Below are positions 22,610 through 30,359 of a stretch of 33,402 nucleotides of DNA, one piece after another. Origin of the DNA: a virus; the IMG/VR virus record IMGVR_UViG_3300035666_000102, positions 1-33,402 of that record. One strand, written 5' to 3'. Below the pieces are notes generated by a model. That model worked only from the letters and a program-made list of their open reading frames with translations, was not told the DNA's origin and ran no database searches. The position numbers were made by a program, and so were the translations under genes. The number at the start of each line of letters is the position of its first letter. The stretch's first letter is position 1.

Positions 22610-22631
22610 TCTATGCCTTCCCGCTCATGGG

Positions 22632-23033
22632 TCAATCTTCCTCTTCTTCGCGCTCTTCCCAGGCCTGGCAGGCGCGCAGGTCGTGGCAGACGAACTCGAG
22701 CTTCTCGCAGTAGCCACGGAAGCCGGCGCCGACGTCCCAATCATTCCAAGGGATGCGGTCCATCTTGAGCTGCGCGTCCTCGCTGTTGTCGTAGTACTCG
22801 CAGTTCGAGCACCGCCTGCGCCGCGCCTCGGCCTCGTTGACGTGCATGGCCTTGCCAAGCGCCACCCAGTAGACCTTGTTCGCGCCGCGCTCGTTGCTCG
22901 GCTTCTCAGGCCCGAGCATCCAGTCGCGGATGGCGATGCGCGTGTTTTCGCGGTTCTCGCTGGTGGTGATGAACGGCTCCTCGTCGGGGATGCCGCCGAA
23001 GATCATCATCTTGGGTGCCTTGGCGTAGTCCAT
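22632..23033 (-). CDS. Cysteine-rich hypothetical protein
   Basis: The N-terminal half of this 133-residue protein has no clear motif. The second half carries CSNCEYYDN and YCEKLEFVCHDLRACQAW, five cysteines likely binding zinc or an iron-sulphur centre. It ends in a run of acidic residues. TGATG overlap with the gene upstream suggests coupling. The family is unknown. Confidence 0.68.
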   Translation of the reverse strand: MDYAKAPKMMIFGGIPDEEPFITTSENRENTRIAIRDWMLGPEKPSNERGANKVYWVALGKAMHVNEAEARRRRCSNCEYYDNSEDAQLKMDRIPWNDWDVGAGFRGYCEKLEFVCHDLRACQAWEEREEEED

Positions 23034-23368
23034 CAGGTGATCTCCCTGCCGCTGACGCGCAACGTCAACGCCGTGGCGTTGCTTGCGATGGTGCTGATGA
23101 AACTGCCGCTTTCCAGCGCCTGGCCGACGAGTTCCTGGCAGAGGTACGTCTCGCCCGGCACCACGGTGCGGTCGTCGATGACGAGGTTTGCATTGCCGGC
23201 CGATCCGCCCGAGGTGACAAGGTTCACGCTGAACGTGCGGTTCACCGTGTCCGTGTTAGTCACCGTGGCCTTGTCAATGATGGCTCTGACGTTGGTCGCT
23301 GTGTACTGCGTGGTCTGCGTGGCCTCCATCTGCTTGGGAGGAACAAGGACTTTTACGAGGACGCTCAT
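23033..23368 (-). CDS. Small beta-rich virion-module protein
   Basis: This 111-residue protein is beta-rich (QTTQYTATNVRAIIDKATVT, NRTFSVNLVTSGGSAGNANL, then VVPGETYLCQEL), with an immunoglobulin-like look and no membrane segment. It is joined by an ATGA junction to the needle candidate upstream. A minor tail or decoration role is inferred from position. Confidence 0.65.
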   Translation of the reverse strand: MSVLVKVLVPPKQMEATQTTQYTATNVRAIIDKATVTNTDTVNRTFSVNLVTSGGSAGNANLVIDDRTVVPGETYLCQELVGQALESGSFISTIASNATALTLRVSGREIT

Positions 23369-24144
23369 TGGAACCCCTGGATGTTGTTGGACACGGTAAC
23401 GATGATGGACGGAATGCCAGGATGCGGAGCAGTGGCTGGCACGGCCAGCAGTTCCACCGACAGGTCGCTCACCGAAAACATGATCTCGACGTAATCGCCG
23501 GCCTTGAGGCTGAAAAAGTAGTTCAGGGCCGAGAAAATCTCGGCGTTGTTGCCCTGTATTCTGATGTGACTGGCAGAGTCAGTGACGTCCACACCATTCT
23601 TGCGAAACCAGATGTAGAACTCGGCAGTTCCGCCAGCGGTCTTGTCAAGTTGGATGGACAGTTGCAGGTTGTAAATGCCGTCCGTATCCACGTTGATGCG
23701 CGACTGCGGCGAACCGCTCAGGAACACCCCGGATGACAGGTCCGTGGTGTTCAGCGTTACCTCGGTGGCCGTGTTGATCACCAGCGCCGTTTGCGTGGCA
23801 GTGCTGTAAAACGATCCATACCGAGAGCGCTTGAACTCGCGCTCAGGCGGCGCCGTGGCCAGCAACTCGACAATCCCGCTCAACTGCGAGATAGCGTCCA
23901 GTGCCTGCTGCGCCTTGGCGTCAGCCTGGAACGCAACATCCTGCGCCAGCGTGGCCACAGCGTCCAGCGCCTCGACTGCCTTCTGATCGGCGTTGCCGGC
24001 GTTGATCGAAAGGTCAACCAGTGTGGTCGGGGATAGGTCGCCGACCAGCCCGAATAGCCGCTCGAACTGCCTGATCTGCTCGTGGTCTTGTAGGAACGCG
24101 GCGAGTTGGTCCCGCGTGAGGTTCAGGCGCGACGAGGTGGCCAT
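23365..24144 (-). CDS. Tail-needle candidate with jelly-roll knob (P22 gp26 position)
   Basis: This 259-residue protein has a short helical N-terminus (LNLTRDQLAAFLQDHEQIRQ), a coiled-coil-like segment about 50-95 (ALDAVATLAQDVAFQADAKA) and a C-terminal beta domain from about 105. That domain has C1q/TNF-type features: YGSFYSTATQTALVINTATE, INVDTDGIYNLQLSIQL, FYIWFRKNGVDV, LKAGDYVEIMFSVS. It follows the gp10-like gene directly, exactly as the gp26 needle follows gp10 in P22. A TNF-like knob on the needle is known from phage Sf6. The assignment is inferred from architecture and order. Confidence 0.65.
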   Translation of the reverse strand: MATSSRLNLTRDQLAAFLQDHEQIRQFERLFGLVGDLSPTTLVDLSINAGNADQKAVEALDAVATLAQDVAFQADAKAQQALDAISQLSGIVELLATAPPEREFKRSRYGSFYSTATQTALVINTATEVTLNTTDLSSGVFLSGSPQSRINVDTDGIYNLQLSIQLDKTAGGTAEFYIWFRKNGVDVTDSASHIRIQGNNAEIFSALNYFFSLKAGDYVEIMFSVSDLSVELLAVPATAPHPGIPSIIVTVSNNIQGFQ

Positions 24145-25652
24145 CAGAACGCCGTCGGCTCCAGCCGCGCCTCCAGGCGAATGAACGACAGGTGCGCGTC
24201 AGAGTCGCCACGGAACCGCTGCATGCGGAAGTTGCGCATCGCGCCCTGCCGAAACCACACCAGGCGCTTCGTGGTGGCGCCCGTAGTGCCCACCGTGATG
24301 AACTTGTCCTGGCTCCAGGCCTGTCCGTCCAGGCTGTACGAGGTGCTAATCTGCGGATAGCCGATGAGCACATCATATGGCTCGACAAATTGGTAGATTT
24401 GATTGACGAAATCCAAGATCATGCTTGGCGTCAAAATGTCCAGAATGTCTGCTGGCCCCATGATTGGTTGCACACGGCCAGTGAGCGAGACGAGTTCGAG
24501 TTCGTGGAACACCACGCCCTTGCTCTCGTTGTAGACGATGGCTGTGCCGAACTCCCAGCGCACCCTCTGGCCCCAGTGAGAGCCGATGGTGGTGTCAAGG
24601 TAGCCCACGGCGCTCGACTGCGGGTCACCCACCAGCCAGCGGTTGTAGGCCCAGACCAGATTGCGCGCACGGTACTGCGCGAAGCCCACGGTCGTGCTGG
24701 TCAGCGTGAACCAGATGAACTGCTTGACGGCCTCGCTGGCCGAAGCATCGAAGACCAGTGTGCGGTCAGGCAGATGCACGTAGAGGTGCTGGTGCGCCTT
24801 GTCGTTGCGCGACTCCAGCTTGACCAGCGCCAGTTGCGCCTCGGTGTAGGTGGCCAGGATGCGGTCGATCTCATCGGTGCTGATCTTCGTGGCCGTGGCG
24901 TTGGCGCCGAGGTAGATGCTGGGCTCCTCGTTGCGGCCGCTGCCTACGAATGCGATCTGCTCCTGGAACACGCAGGCCGCGAAGGTGCCAACAGCGCCCT
25001 TCTGGATCTGCGCACCGTCGATGCGCTGGAACGGGAACAGGTCGCCTCCCACGTTGTCAAACACCTCGATGGTGTGCGTGTTGATTGCGTAGACCTCGTT
25101 GCGCAGCTTGACCAGCGCCACCACCGGGTCGGGGTCGGCCTCGCTGGAGCCATACTTCAGCGGGTTGACGGCAAACGGGTTCGTCAACTCCGTGACCACC
25201 AGGAACTCGCCGTCGGTGGTCATCCAGTAGCCATCGACCCAGCACATATCGACCACCGTGCCAAGGTCGGGGTCAGTGTTCTGCGCGAGCACAGCCGTGG
25301 CCGGATTCCAGAACCACAGGTTGCCGGCCGACGCGATGCCCAGCAGCTCAAAGCTGTAGTCCATCGTCACCAACTGGTTGTCGTTGCCGACGTCGCCCAG
25401 CACTGTGACCGTGCCCGTGTTGCTGACCGTGACGAGCTTGCTGCCCATCACGCGGTAGACGCTACCGTTCCAGTAGATGCCGCCCCGGTCTGTGCCCGGC
25501 CCAGTGCCGTTGCCCACGATGCCGTCGCCAGGCCGCAGGAACGAGTCGCTGATGCCAGACGGCACGGGTGTCGGCACCATGTTCACCGGGTACGACGTCC
25601 GAATGTCCGGGCCGTTGTCGGTGTAGATGCCGGAGAGTATCGGGATTTGCAT
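24144..25652 (-). CDS. P22 gp10-like tail plug/DNA stabilisation protein
   Basis: This protein would extend the tail tube below gp4 and keep packaged DNA in. The 502-residue sequence parallels P22 gp10: start IPILSGIYTDNGPD with YPVNMVPTP (P22 YLPVNMLATP), VYRVMGSKL (P22 AVYRVCGGKL), IQKGAVGTFAACVFQEQIAF (P22 VQKGIAGTYCKTPFADSYAF), DEIDRILATYTEAQLA (P22 ASIEKILRSYTADELA), then LYVHLPDRTLVFDASAS (P22 IIHLPRHVLVYDASSS) and KRLVWFRQGAMRN (P22 KRVLWKRVGRIRK). It is slightly longer than the P22 protein. It lies between the adhesin-like gene group and the needle candidate. Confidence 0.9.
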   Translation of the reverse strand: MQIPILSGIYTDNGPDIRTSYPVNMVPTPVPSGISDSFLRPGDGIVGNGTGPGTDRGGIYWNGSVYRVMGSKLVTVSNTGTVTVLGDVGNDNQLVTMDYSFELLGIASAGNLWFWNPATAVLAQNTDPDLGTVVDMCWVDGYWMTTDGEFLVVTELTNPFAVNPLKYGSSEADPDPVVALVKLRNEVYAINTHTIEVFDNVGGDLFPFQRIDGAQIQKGAVGTFAACVFQEQIAFVGSGRNEEPSIYLGANATATKISTDEIDRILATYTEAQLALVKLESRNDKAHQHLYVHLPDRTLVFDASASEAVKQFIWFTLTSTTVGFAQYRARNLVWAYNRWLVGDPQSSAVGYLDTTIGSHWGQRVRWEFGTAIVYNESKGVVFHELELVSLTGRVQPIMGPADILDILTPSMILDFVNQIYQFVEPYDVLIGYPQISTSYSLDGQAWSQDKFITVGTTGATTKRLVWFRQGAMRNFRMQRFRGDSDAHLSFIRLEARLEPTAF

Positions 25653-25653
25653 G

Positions 25654-25905
25654 TCAGCAGTTCCAAGCCTTCAGGGCCAGCGCCTTGCGCGTAGGCTTGC
25701 CCTTCTCGTCTTTCATCGGCCCGGGCATTCCACCCATGCGGGCGCAGAACGACTTGCGCCGCGCCGCGTCTTTCTCGTTCTTGGGATTGGGTGCCGGCGG
25801 CTTCAGGTTCATGCCCTGAGCCTTGGCAGAAGCGCGTCCCTTGGCATTCAGACCGCCCTTGGGGTTCTGGCCTTCCTTTCGGGTCCACGCAGGCGACTTA
25901 GCCAT
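25654..25905 (-). CDS. Small basic protein of the MAKSPAWTRKEG type
   Basis: This 83-residue, Lys/Gly/Pro-rich protein starts MAKSPAWTRKEGQNPKGGLN and contains RRKSFCARMGGM and a C-terminal KAWNC. I recognise the pattern from many phages, where it is annotated hypothetical (I associate it with DUF6321). ATG 25905 is preferred over GTG 25917. It sits between the putative adhesin/structural genes and the gp10-like gene. The very high positive charge suggests DNA or RNA contact inside the virion or cell; no activity is known. Confidence 0.8.
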   Translation of the reverse strand: MAKSPAWTRKEGQNPKGGLNAKGRASAKAQGMNLKPPAPNPKNEKDAARRKSFCARMGGMPGPMKDEKGKPTRKALALKAWNC

Positions 25906-25907
25906 GA

Positions 25908-26258
25908 TCAGGCCCACATTCTCGCAGGCGTTACCGGAAATACTTGGTACGGTGCCAGCCCCGGGGCCTCGTCGGTATGGCGCACGTTGACATGCCAGCC
26001 CTCCAGCGGAGCCATCTCGTCCACCGCTTCGCCGCTTTCGTCCTCGGCAGGCAGCACGTTGCCCGTGGGCTTGTAAATGGTGCCGATGACATCCACCGCC
26101 GCGTACTTGGGCACCAGCACCGTCTCGACCACATCGTCTTGCACGTTGGTCTGCTCGGTGAACAGCGCCGCGTTGGCCTCGGCTTCGTCGTTAAATTTCA
26201 GGAAGTAATCGGTGTACATGGGCACCTCGTTGAATGGGTCGAAGGGGTCGTAGGTCAT
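25908..26258 (-). CDS. Hypothetical virion-module protein
   Basis: This 116-residue acidic protein (MTYDPFDPFNEVPMYTDYFL) has a DVIGTIYKPTGNV segment and ends with YQVFPVTPARMWA, suggesting a small beta domain. Start is in an ATGA junction with the adhesin-like gene. The family is not recognised. It may assist or cap the adhesin encoded just upstream, a guess from adjacency. Confidence 0.65.
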   Translation of the reverse strand: MTYDPFDPFNEVPMYTDYFLKFNDEAEANAALFTEQTNVQDDVVETVLVPKYAAVDVIGTIYKPTGNVLPAEDESGEAVDEMAPLEGWHVNVRHTDEAPGLAPYQVFPVTPARMWA

Positions 26259-27520
26259 GCCGTTATTGCCTGCAACTCGGCATTGCTCAGGCGGCGTGGG
26301 TAGTAGGTGATGCGGCGGAGATATGAACTAGCGTATTGAGCAGCGCCGTTGCTCCCCAAATACAACGTCGTTACTGTCGGCAAAGTTCCTGATGTATCGG
26401 TTCCAACCGTTCCGCCACCTTGAGATGTTGCAAAATCATTTACTGCATACGCGCCAGCCACTTTAACAGTAGCGTTGTTTGCAAAACTGCCGGCATTATT
26501 GATGTCTGCTTGATCTACGCCGCCATCAACTATTCTCCATGCGGTGCCCGCAAGGCTTGTGTTGTTGCTGATGATCATGCGCTCATTAGCTGTCCCATCG
26601 CCAAATGTTGCTTGTGATCGAGATGCGGTTGTCGCTGGAATACTGAACTCCGCAAACAACGTCCCCGCCGTCGCGTTATACCAAGGGCTCAGCGTATTCA
26701 CTGAAGCCACATCGGCTGCACGGGTCAGCGCGGTGGTGGTGGTGGGGATGACGGAGGTGGCAAACGCGCCTTGCTCTAGCTGGGGCAGGCCGATACGCAG
26801 GGTGACGTCGATGGCGACACCTGAGCTGAAATTGAGAAACAATTGCGGCTGAACAAAAGCAGTCCCAACTGTCGCAATCGTCCCCGCAGCACTTACTCTT
26901 GTAAGAGAAGCTGTTGTGTTTAGATTTGGCCCCGTGAGAACACTTAGAAATGTCGGAGTTGAATCAAACAGGTTAATTGTTGTACCGCTTCCAGTAATAT
27001 TTGTAAGACTGCCTCCTACCAACGCCGTCCAATATGATAAAGCCCATGACTGCCCATTAGAAGCTGCAATATTATTTTGTATTTCTGAAAGAATTCTTAC
27101 CTGAGTAGTTGACGTTGTTCCGCTAAAACGAATATCAATGTAAGTGACACCGTTGCTGGTGCCGGTTCCAACCACTTGTTGCGTCAAAGTTCCAAGCCCA
27201 CTGACACTCCAATTCGTCGGCAACGTCCCCGGCGTCCCAGCCACCGCACCCACCATCGTGTTGTTGCGGATGCCGTTCGTCCTCGACTCCTCAATCAGCA
27301 GCCCCTGAGCCGCCAGCGTGCTGGGGTTGTAGTCGAAGCGTGGGGCGTTGATTGCTGCGCTCTGCAGCACACCAGCCGAGTCGAAGAACGTGCCAGTGGA
27401 CGCTCGGGTGAAGGTAACGCGAGGATCTAGCATGGTGCCATTGACAAAATTTAGAGCAAATGATGGGCCGCTGGCGCCAAAAAACCGTTGCCGCCCTCGG
27501 CTGCGGGTCAGCGGCAGCAT
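26255..27520 (-). CDS. Adhesin-like protein with LamG/concanavalin-type C-terminus
   Basis: Residues about 30-85 of this 421-residue protein (DPRVTFTRASTGTFFDSAGV, then LLIEESRTN) are a well-known phage-tail/prophage segment preceding carbohydrate-binding domains. A beta-sandwich domain (about 95-255) and a LamG/concanavalin-like C-terminus (about 285-421: LFAEFSIPA, WRIVDGGVDQADI, YLRRITYYPRRLSNAELQAI) follow. It probably binds surface glycans, perhaps as a second receptor-binding or virion decoration protein. Its middle is coded by an AT-rich stretch unlike the rest of the window, which suggests recent acquisition. Confidence 0.72.
   Translation of the reverse strand: MLPLTRSRGRQRFFGASGPSFALNFVNGTMLDPRVTFTRASTGTFFDSAGVLQSAAINAPRFDYNPSTLAAQGLLIEESRTNGIRNNTMVGAVAGTPGTLPTNWSVSGLGTLTQQVVGTGTSNGVTYIDIRFSGTTSTTQVRILSEIQNNIAASNGQSWALSYWTALVGGSLTNITGSGTTINLFDSTPTFLSVLTGPNLNTTASLTRVSAAGTIATVGTAFVQPQLFLNFSSGVAIDVTLRIGLPQLEQGAFATSVIPTTTTALTRAADVASVNTLSPWYNATAGTLFAEFSIPATTASRSQATFGDGTANERMIISNNTSLAGTAWRIVDGGVDQADINNAGSFANNATVKVAGAYAVNDFATSQGGGTVGTDTSGTLPTVTTLYLGSNGAAQYASSYLRRITYYPRRLSNAELQAITA
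26400..27130. other. AT-rich patch within the adhesin gene
   Basis: Base composition falls sharply here compared with the flanks. For example, 27061-27120 contains 19 G or C in 60 bases, whereas most 60-base rows in the window have more than 35. Codons such as ATT, TTA and AAT are frequent here and rare elsewhere. The patch covers the middle domains and part of the C-terminus of the adhesin-like gene, while the gene's ends keep the high-GC composition. Confidence 0.8.
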
Positions 27521-27522
27521 GA

Positions 27523-27831
27523 TTAAAGGCCCCGACCAGGAATGATGTGCAGCGAGCCGGTGCCGCTGCTGGTGCGATATGCCACCGTGTTCTCGTAGCG
27601 GGCCTTACTCAGAGACACCTGCGTGTTGGGAAGCACAGGGTAATCGGCCAAGGTAGCCGTCTGCGCGCCTTCGCCGACGCGGACGTACACGGTCAGCACA
27701 GAATCAAGGTTCGTCAGGACAACGCTTTCTGAACTGACGACAGTGAACGTGGACGAAGCCGATGTGCCAGTGGGTGCGACAGTGACGCCGCTGCCGTAGG
27801 CCGGCTGGAATGAATCGGTGGTGGTTGTCAT
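27523..27831 (-). CDS. Small beta-rich virion-module protein
   Basis: This 102-residue protein (MTTTTDSFQPAYGSGVTVAP) is Ser/Thr/Val-rich with alternating beta strands (STFTVVSSESVVLTNLDSVL, TVYVRVGEGAQTATL). This is typical of small capsid or tail surface proteins encoded near phage adhesins. ATG has GAGGA at 7-nt spacing. No specific family is assigned. Confidence 0.65.
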   Translation of the reverse strand: MTTTTDSFQPAYGSGVTVAPTGTSASSTFTVVSSESVVLTNLDSVLTVYVRVGEGAQTATLADYPVLPNTQVSLSKARYENTVAYRTSSGTGSLHIIPGRGL

Positions 27832-27847
27832 GTTGATCCTCGGTGTG

Positions 27848-28309
27848 TCAGGCGATGCGATACCAGGAGTTCGTGGCCTGGTAGAAGCGAATTCTGAACG
27901 GCGCTGCCGCCGTCAATGAGCCGCCCGAGGTGACGCCGTAAAGGGCAGACGCGCCGTTCAGGCCGATGTTGAGCGTCGTAATGCTCTGCGTGGTCGTGAC
28001 GAGCACCTCGGTGCCATCGGGCGTGCTGGTGTTCAGCGGCAGCGTGATGGTGCCGGATGCCAGCGCCCCAGCAGGCTGAAGAAGCATCCACTGCTGCTCA
28101 GACACAGGCGTCGGCACAGCGATGCTGAATCCCGTCGCCGGAACCGACAAAGTTGTGGCCACCGTTGGCGATGCGAACTGCTGCTGGAAGTAGGTCAACA
28201 AGGCCGACATCGGCAGGCGGCGAGCGTCGCCCGTGTTCGGAGCGTAGACCGCCAACTGGTCACCAGGTGATGCCTGCGACAGCAGCGGAAGTTGATAGAT
28301 GAGTGCCAT
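27848..28309 (-). CDS. Small tail-fibre-like/virion protein
   Basis: This 153-residue protein opens MALIYQLPLLSQASPGDQLA and VYAPNTGDARRLPMSALLTY, an N-terminal pattern seen at the start of phage tail fibres (attachment segment). A beta domain follows (LPLNTSTPDGTEVLVTTTQS, TLNIGLNGASALYGV, FRIRFYQATNSWYRIA). It could be a short fibre or a virion surface protein. GAGG precedes ATG 28309. It lies between the gp4-like gene and the adhesin-like group. Confidence 0.68.
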   Translation of the reverse strand: MALIYQLPLLSQASPGDQLAVYAPNTGDARRLPMSALLTYFQQQFASPTVATTLSVPATGFSIAVPTPVSEQQWMLLQPAGALASGTITLPLNTSTPDGTEVLVTTTQSITTLNIGLNGASALYGVTSGGSLTAAAPFRIRFYQATNSWYRIA

Positions 28310-28333
28310 GTGTGCCTCGTTGCGCGATGCGCG

Positions 28334-28816
28334 TCAGTTGAGTTCGAGCGGACCGTCAGGGCCGACTTGCACCGGGTTGACAGGCGGCCGTAGGAACGGA
28401 TTGTCATACACGCGCCAGGGCTTGTTGCCAGCGCCTGCCGGCATCGTGCTGGGCATCTGCTGTTCCAGCGGGAACGTAGCACGCTGCAGCAGCGTGTCAT
28501 AGCCCTGCTTGGCAGTGGCCATCGTCATCGGCATGACCTGCTTGCCATAGCTCGGAGCCAGGCGGATGCCCAGACTGCAGATGATCGCCTCGTAGGCCGA
28601 ATCTGGCACGAAGGTTTCCTCGTCAATGCTGCCCTGCTCGGGGCTTGACGGGATGGGATAGCCCAGGCGAATGCCCTTGCCGTTCCAGTCGGCAATCATG
28701 GCGTCCAGGCGCCTGCGCGCAGACTCCAGCTGCTCGGGCTGCAGGTCGAACGTGTAGGACGCCAGGCCGATCTCCTCGAAGGCCGCCAGGATGAACTGCC
28801 GCTTGGTGTATCCCAT
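28334..28816 (-). CDS. P22 gp4-like tail accessory/head-completion protein
   Basis: This protein would bind under the portal and form the ring to which the gp10-like plug attaches. The 160-residue protein parallels P22 gp4: AAFEEIGLASYTFDLQPEQL (P22 [20 protein letters not shown]), LDAMIADWNGKGIRLGYPI (P22 LEAMMAEWYQDGIIIGYVF), LGIRLAPSYGKQ (P22 LACRIAPDYALE) and PSTMPAGAGN (P22 PSRMPTGSGN). P22 gp4 also has peptidoglycan-hydrolase activity; whether this one does cannot be seen. The start has GGAGCAACAG before ATG. Confidence 0.9.
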   Translation of the reverse strand: MGYTKRQFILAAFEEIGLASYTFDLQPEQLESARRRLDAMIADWNGKGIRLGYPIPSSPEQGSIDEETFVPDSAYEAIICSLGIRLAPSYGKQVMPMTMATAKQGYDTLLQRATFPLEQQMPSTMPAGAGNKPWRVYDNPFLRPPVNPVQVGPDGPLELN

Positions 28817-28827
28817 CTGTTGCTCCG

Positions 28828-29268
28828 TCAGATCGGGTTCATGGCTTCGTTGATCTTGGCCATCAGCGTAGCATCAGACCAGCGCTTGTCAGCCTTGATG
28901 CCGAGGATTTGTGCCTGCTGCAGCATCTCTTCTCGATTCGGCGGCGCGTCGTCGGCAGGAACAGCGGCGGTCTCTGGCTCGGCAGGCTCTGTAGCCGGGG
29001 TGACATCATCTGCCATCTTGGCCTGCAGGCGTGCCAGCAGCTTTGAGACAGGCACCTTGCGCATCTGCATGGTGGTCAGTCCGTGCTTGAACGCACGCTC
29101 GCCGCACGCCACGATAGCGGCGCGGACGTTGGTGTGGTAACCCTGCGCCAGCATCTCGGCCAGCTCGGCGGCGTCGTTCACCTGGGAGAATCGATACGCA
29201 CCGCCAGACGAGTGCCGATGCGGGCCTGGGCTACGGAAAACGAGGGCCGGGAATGCGGGCATGGTCAC
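28828..29268 (-). CDS. Hypothetical head-completion-region protein
   Basis: This 146-residue protein starts at GTG 29268, in a GTGA junction (an ATG at 29262 is an alternative). It has an N-terminal FPALVFRSPGPHRHSSGGAY, a helical part, an acidic/Pro linker (TPATEPAEPETAAVPADDAP) and a C-terminal helical segment (LLQQA-type AQILGIKADKRWSDATLMAK) that resembles a LEM/HeH-like helix-extended-helix. Position between the small basic proteins and gp4-like gene suggests a virion role. Function unknown. Confidence 0.65.
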   Translation of the reverse strand: MTMPAFPALVFRSPGPHRHSSGGAYRFSQVNDAAELAEMLAQGYHTNVRAAIVACGERAFKHGLTTMQMRKVPVSKLLARLQAKMADDVTPATEPAEPETAAVPADDAPPNREEMLQQAQILGIKADKRWSDATLMAKINEAMNPI

Positions 29269-29423
29269 TTCTTCTTTGCGGTCTTGGCTGCGGCGCGGAA
29301 AGCAGCCGCAGTCGGCGCGCCTTTGGCTCCTGGCTTGCGCATGCGCTCCTTGGAACCAGCCTCGATGCGCTCGCGCTTGGCGCGGATTGCATCATACAAA
29401 CCAGGGCTGCCGGGTTTTTTCAT
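29265..29423 (-). CDS. 52-residue highly basic protein
   Basis: ATG 29423 to TGA 29265 encodes MKKPGSPGLYDAIRAKRERI, followed by EAGSKERMRKPGAKGAPTAA and a Lys-rich end AKTAKKK. The sequence type (KPGxKGAPT) is familiar from small phage proteins of unknown role. It starts in an ATGA junction and ends in a GTGA junction, strong support for translation despite its size. Charge suggests nucleic-acid binding. Confidence 0.78.
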   Translation of the reverse strand: MKKPGSPGLYDAIRAKRERIEAGSKERMRKPGAKGAPTAAAFRAAAKTAKKK

Positions 29424-29602
29424 TTCATGCCCCGCTTCGGCGCTGGGCCTGGACCCTTGCTCGGCTTGCCGGCCTTCTTGGCCGCAGTGCGTGCGGTGTT
29501 CAATGCCACGGCCACGGCCTGCTTCTGCGGCATGCCGGCCTTCATCTCCTTGGAGATGTTCTTCGACACGCTGGCCTTCGAGTACCCCTTGGTCAACGGC
29601 AT
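29420..29602 (-). CDS. 60-residue basic phage protein
   Basis: MPLTKGYSKASVSKNISKEM continues KAGMPQKQAVAVALNTARTA and ends in a Lys/Pro/Gly-rich tail. The same arrangement (KxxISKNIxxEMxxGxPQKQAVAIAL) is widespread in phages and is unassigned. GGAGC lies 6 nt before the ATG. It is the first gene after a terminator-like hairpin and is coupled to the 52-residue basic protein. Confidence 0.8.
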   Translation of the reverse strand: MPLTKGYSKASVSKNISKEMKAGMPQKQAVAVALNTARTAAKKAGKPSKGPGPAPKRGMK

Positions 29603-29619
29603 GATGTGCTCCAGATGTG

Positions 29620-29664
29620 AAAACGCGGGCGGCGGCCGGGAACTCCCAACCCTTACCGCCCGCG
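29620..29664 (-). terminator. Rho-independent terminator candidate after the coat/decoration genes
   Basis: Perfect 9-bp GC arms CGCGGGCGG (29624-29632) and CCGCCCGCG (29656-29664) with a 23-nt loop are followed, in minus-strand reading, by TTTT (29620-29623). The loop itself can pair GGGA with TCCC. The T-run is short, so partial termination (attenuation) is likely. It separates the capsid genes from the downstream neck and tail genes. Confidence 0.6.
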
Positions 29665-29687
29665 ATGCACTTGCTCGACCTACCGCG

Positions 29688-30299
29688 TTAGCTGATGCGG
29701 TAGCTGATGAAGGACGTTGCCGAGTCCTTGCGGGTACGGAACCGAGCAGCAGCGCCAGCCGTGCCAGCCGTGGCAGCAGCGCCCACGATGGTGTGCGAGC
29801 CGTTGGCCGTCATGGTCAGCGCAAACGCAGCCAGCGTGACAATCGACCAGTCGAACGAGTCGCCCACAGCCAGAGTGGTTGCGGCGTTCAGATCGGCCAC
29901 GGAGGGCAGTTGCACGTTGCGGCCGGTGGTTGGCGTGGCAGTCACGATGCTGGAGAGCAGCGCGGCGGCGGTAGCCGCCATTGAACCGCCGTCAGCGATG
30001 TTGACCGGAGCGCCCTGGGGCTGCCAGTTGCCGTTGTTGCCGACCACCGGGTCAGTGCCGACCTCGTAAAACACCGGGAGGCCACCAGCGTTCACCACGA
30101 TAGTGGCGCCGCTTGCAAATGCTGCGGAGGTGTAGGTGGTGTTGATGACCGTCTGCAGCGGGTCGAACTGCGTCGGGAAGTTGGGAAAACCGACCTGCTG
30201 AAAGACTTGGGCTTCGCCCTGCGTCTGAACAGTGATCTTCTGACCTGCGGTCAGCGTGACGGTTGCTGTGCCTTGCGACGGGATGGTGAGATAGGTCAC
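29688..30299 (-). CDS. Capsid decoration-type protein
   Basis: This 203-residue protein starts at GTG 30299 behind AAGGAG. It is beta-rich (TYLTIPSQGTATVTLTAGQK, FYEVGTDPVVGNNGNWQPQG) and Ala/Thr-rich, without membrane spans or enzyme motifs. It is the next gene after the coat and shares its transcription unit (promoter upstream of the coat, terminator downstream), which fits a head decoration or head-fibre protein made in high amount. No homologue is recognised with certainty. Confidence 0.65.
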   Translation of the reverse strand: MTYLTIPSQGTATVTLTAGQKITVQTQGEAQVFQQVGFPNFPTQFDPLQTVINTTYTSAAFASGATIVVNAGGLPVFYEVGTDPVVGNNGNWQPQGAPVNIADGGSMAATAAALLSSIVTATPTTGRNVQLPSVADLNAATTLAVGDSFDWSIVTLAAFALTMTANGSHTIVGAAATAGTAGAAARFRTRKDSATSFISYRIS

Positions 30300-30329
30300 G
30301 GAAAAACTCCTTGTATTGCTGTTGCGAAT

Positions 30330-30351
30330 CGGGCCGGTGTTACCCGGCCCG
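30330..30351 (-). other. GC-rich hairpin after the coat stop codon
   Basis: Arms CGGGCCGG (30330-30337) and CCGGCCCG (30344-30351) pair perfectly around a 6-base loop, just after the coat stop. There is no T-run downstream on the minus strand, so it may stabilise the coat mRNA 3' end or pause polymerase rather than terminate. Confidence 0.5.
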
Positions 30352-30359
30352 GTGCGTCA

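Noticed and set aside
24192-25694. 500-residue plus-strand frame opposite the gp10-like gene
   Set aside because: Antisense shadow of a recognised gene, with no start site context and no motif.
30330-30351. GC hairpin after the coat gene as an intrinsic terminator
   Set aside because: The stem is strong but is followed by ATTCGC, not a T-run; kept only as a structural element.
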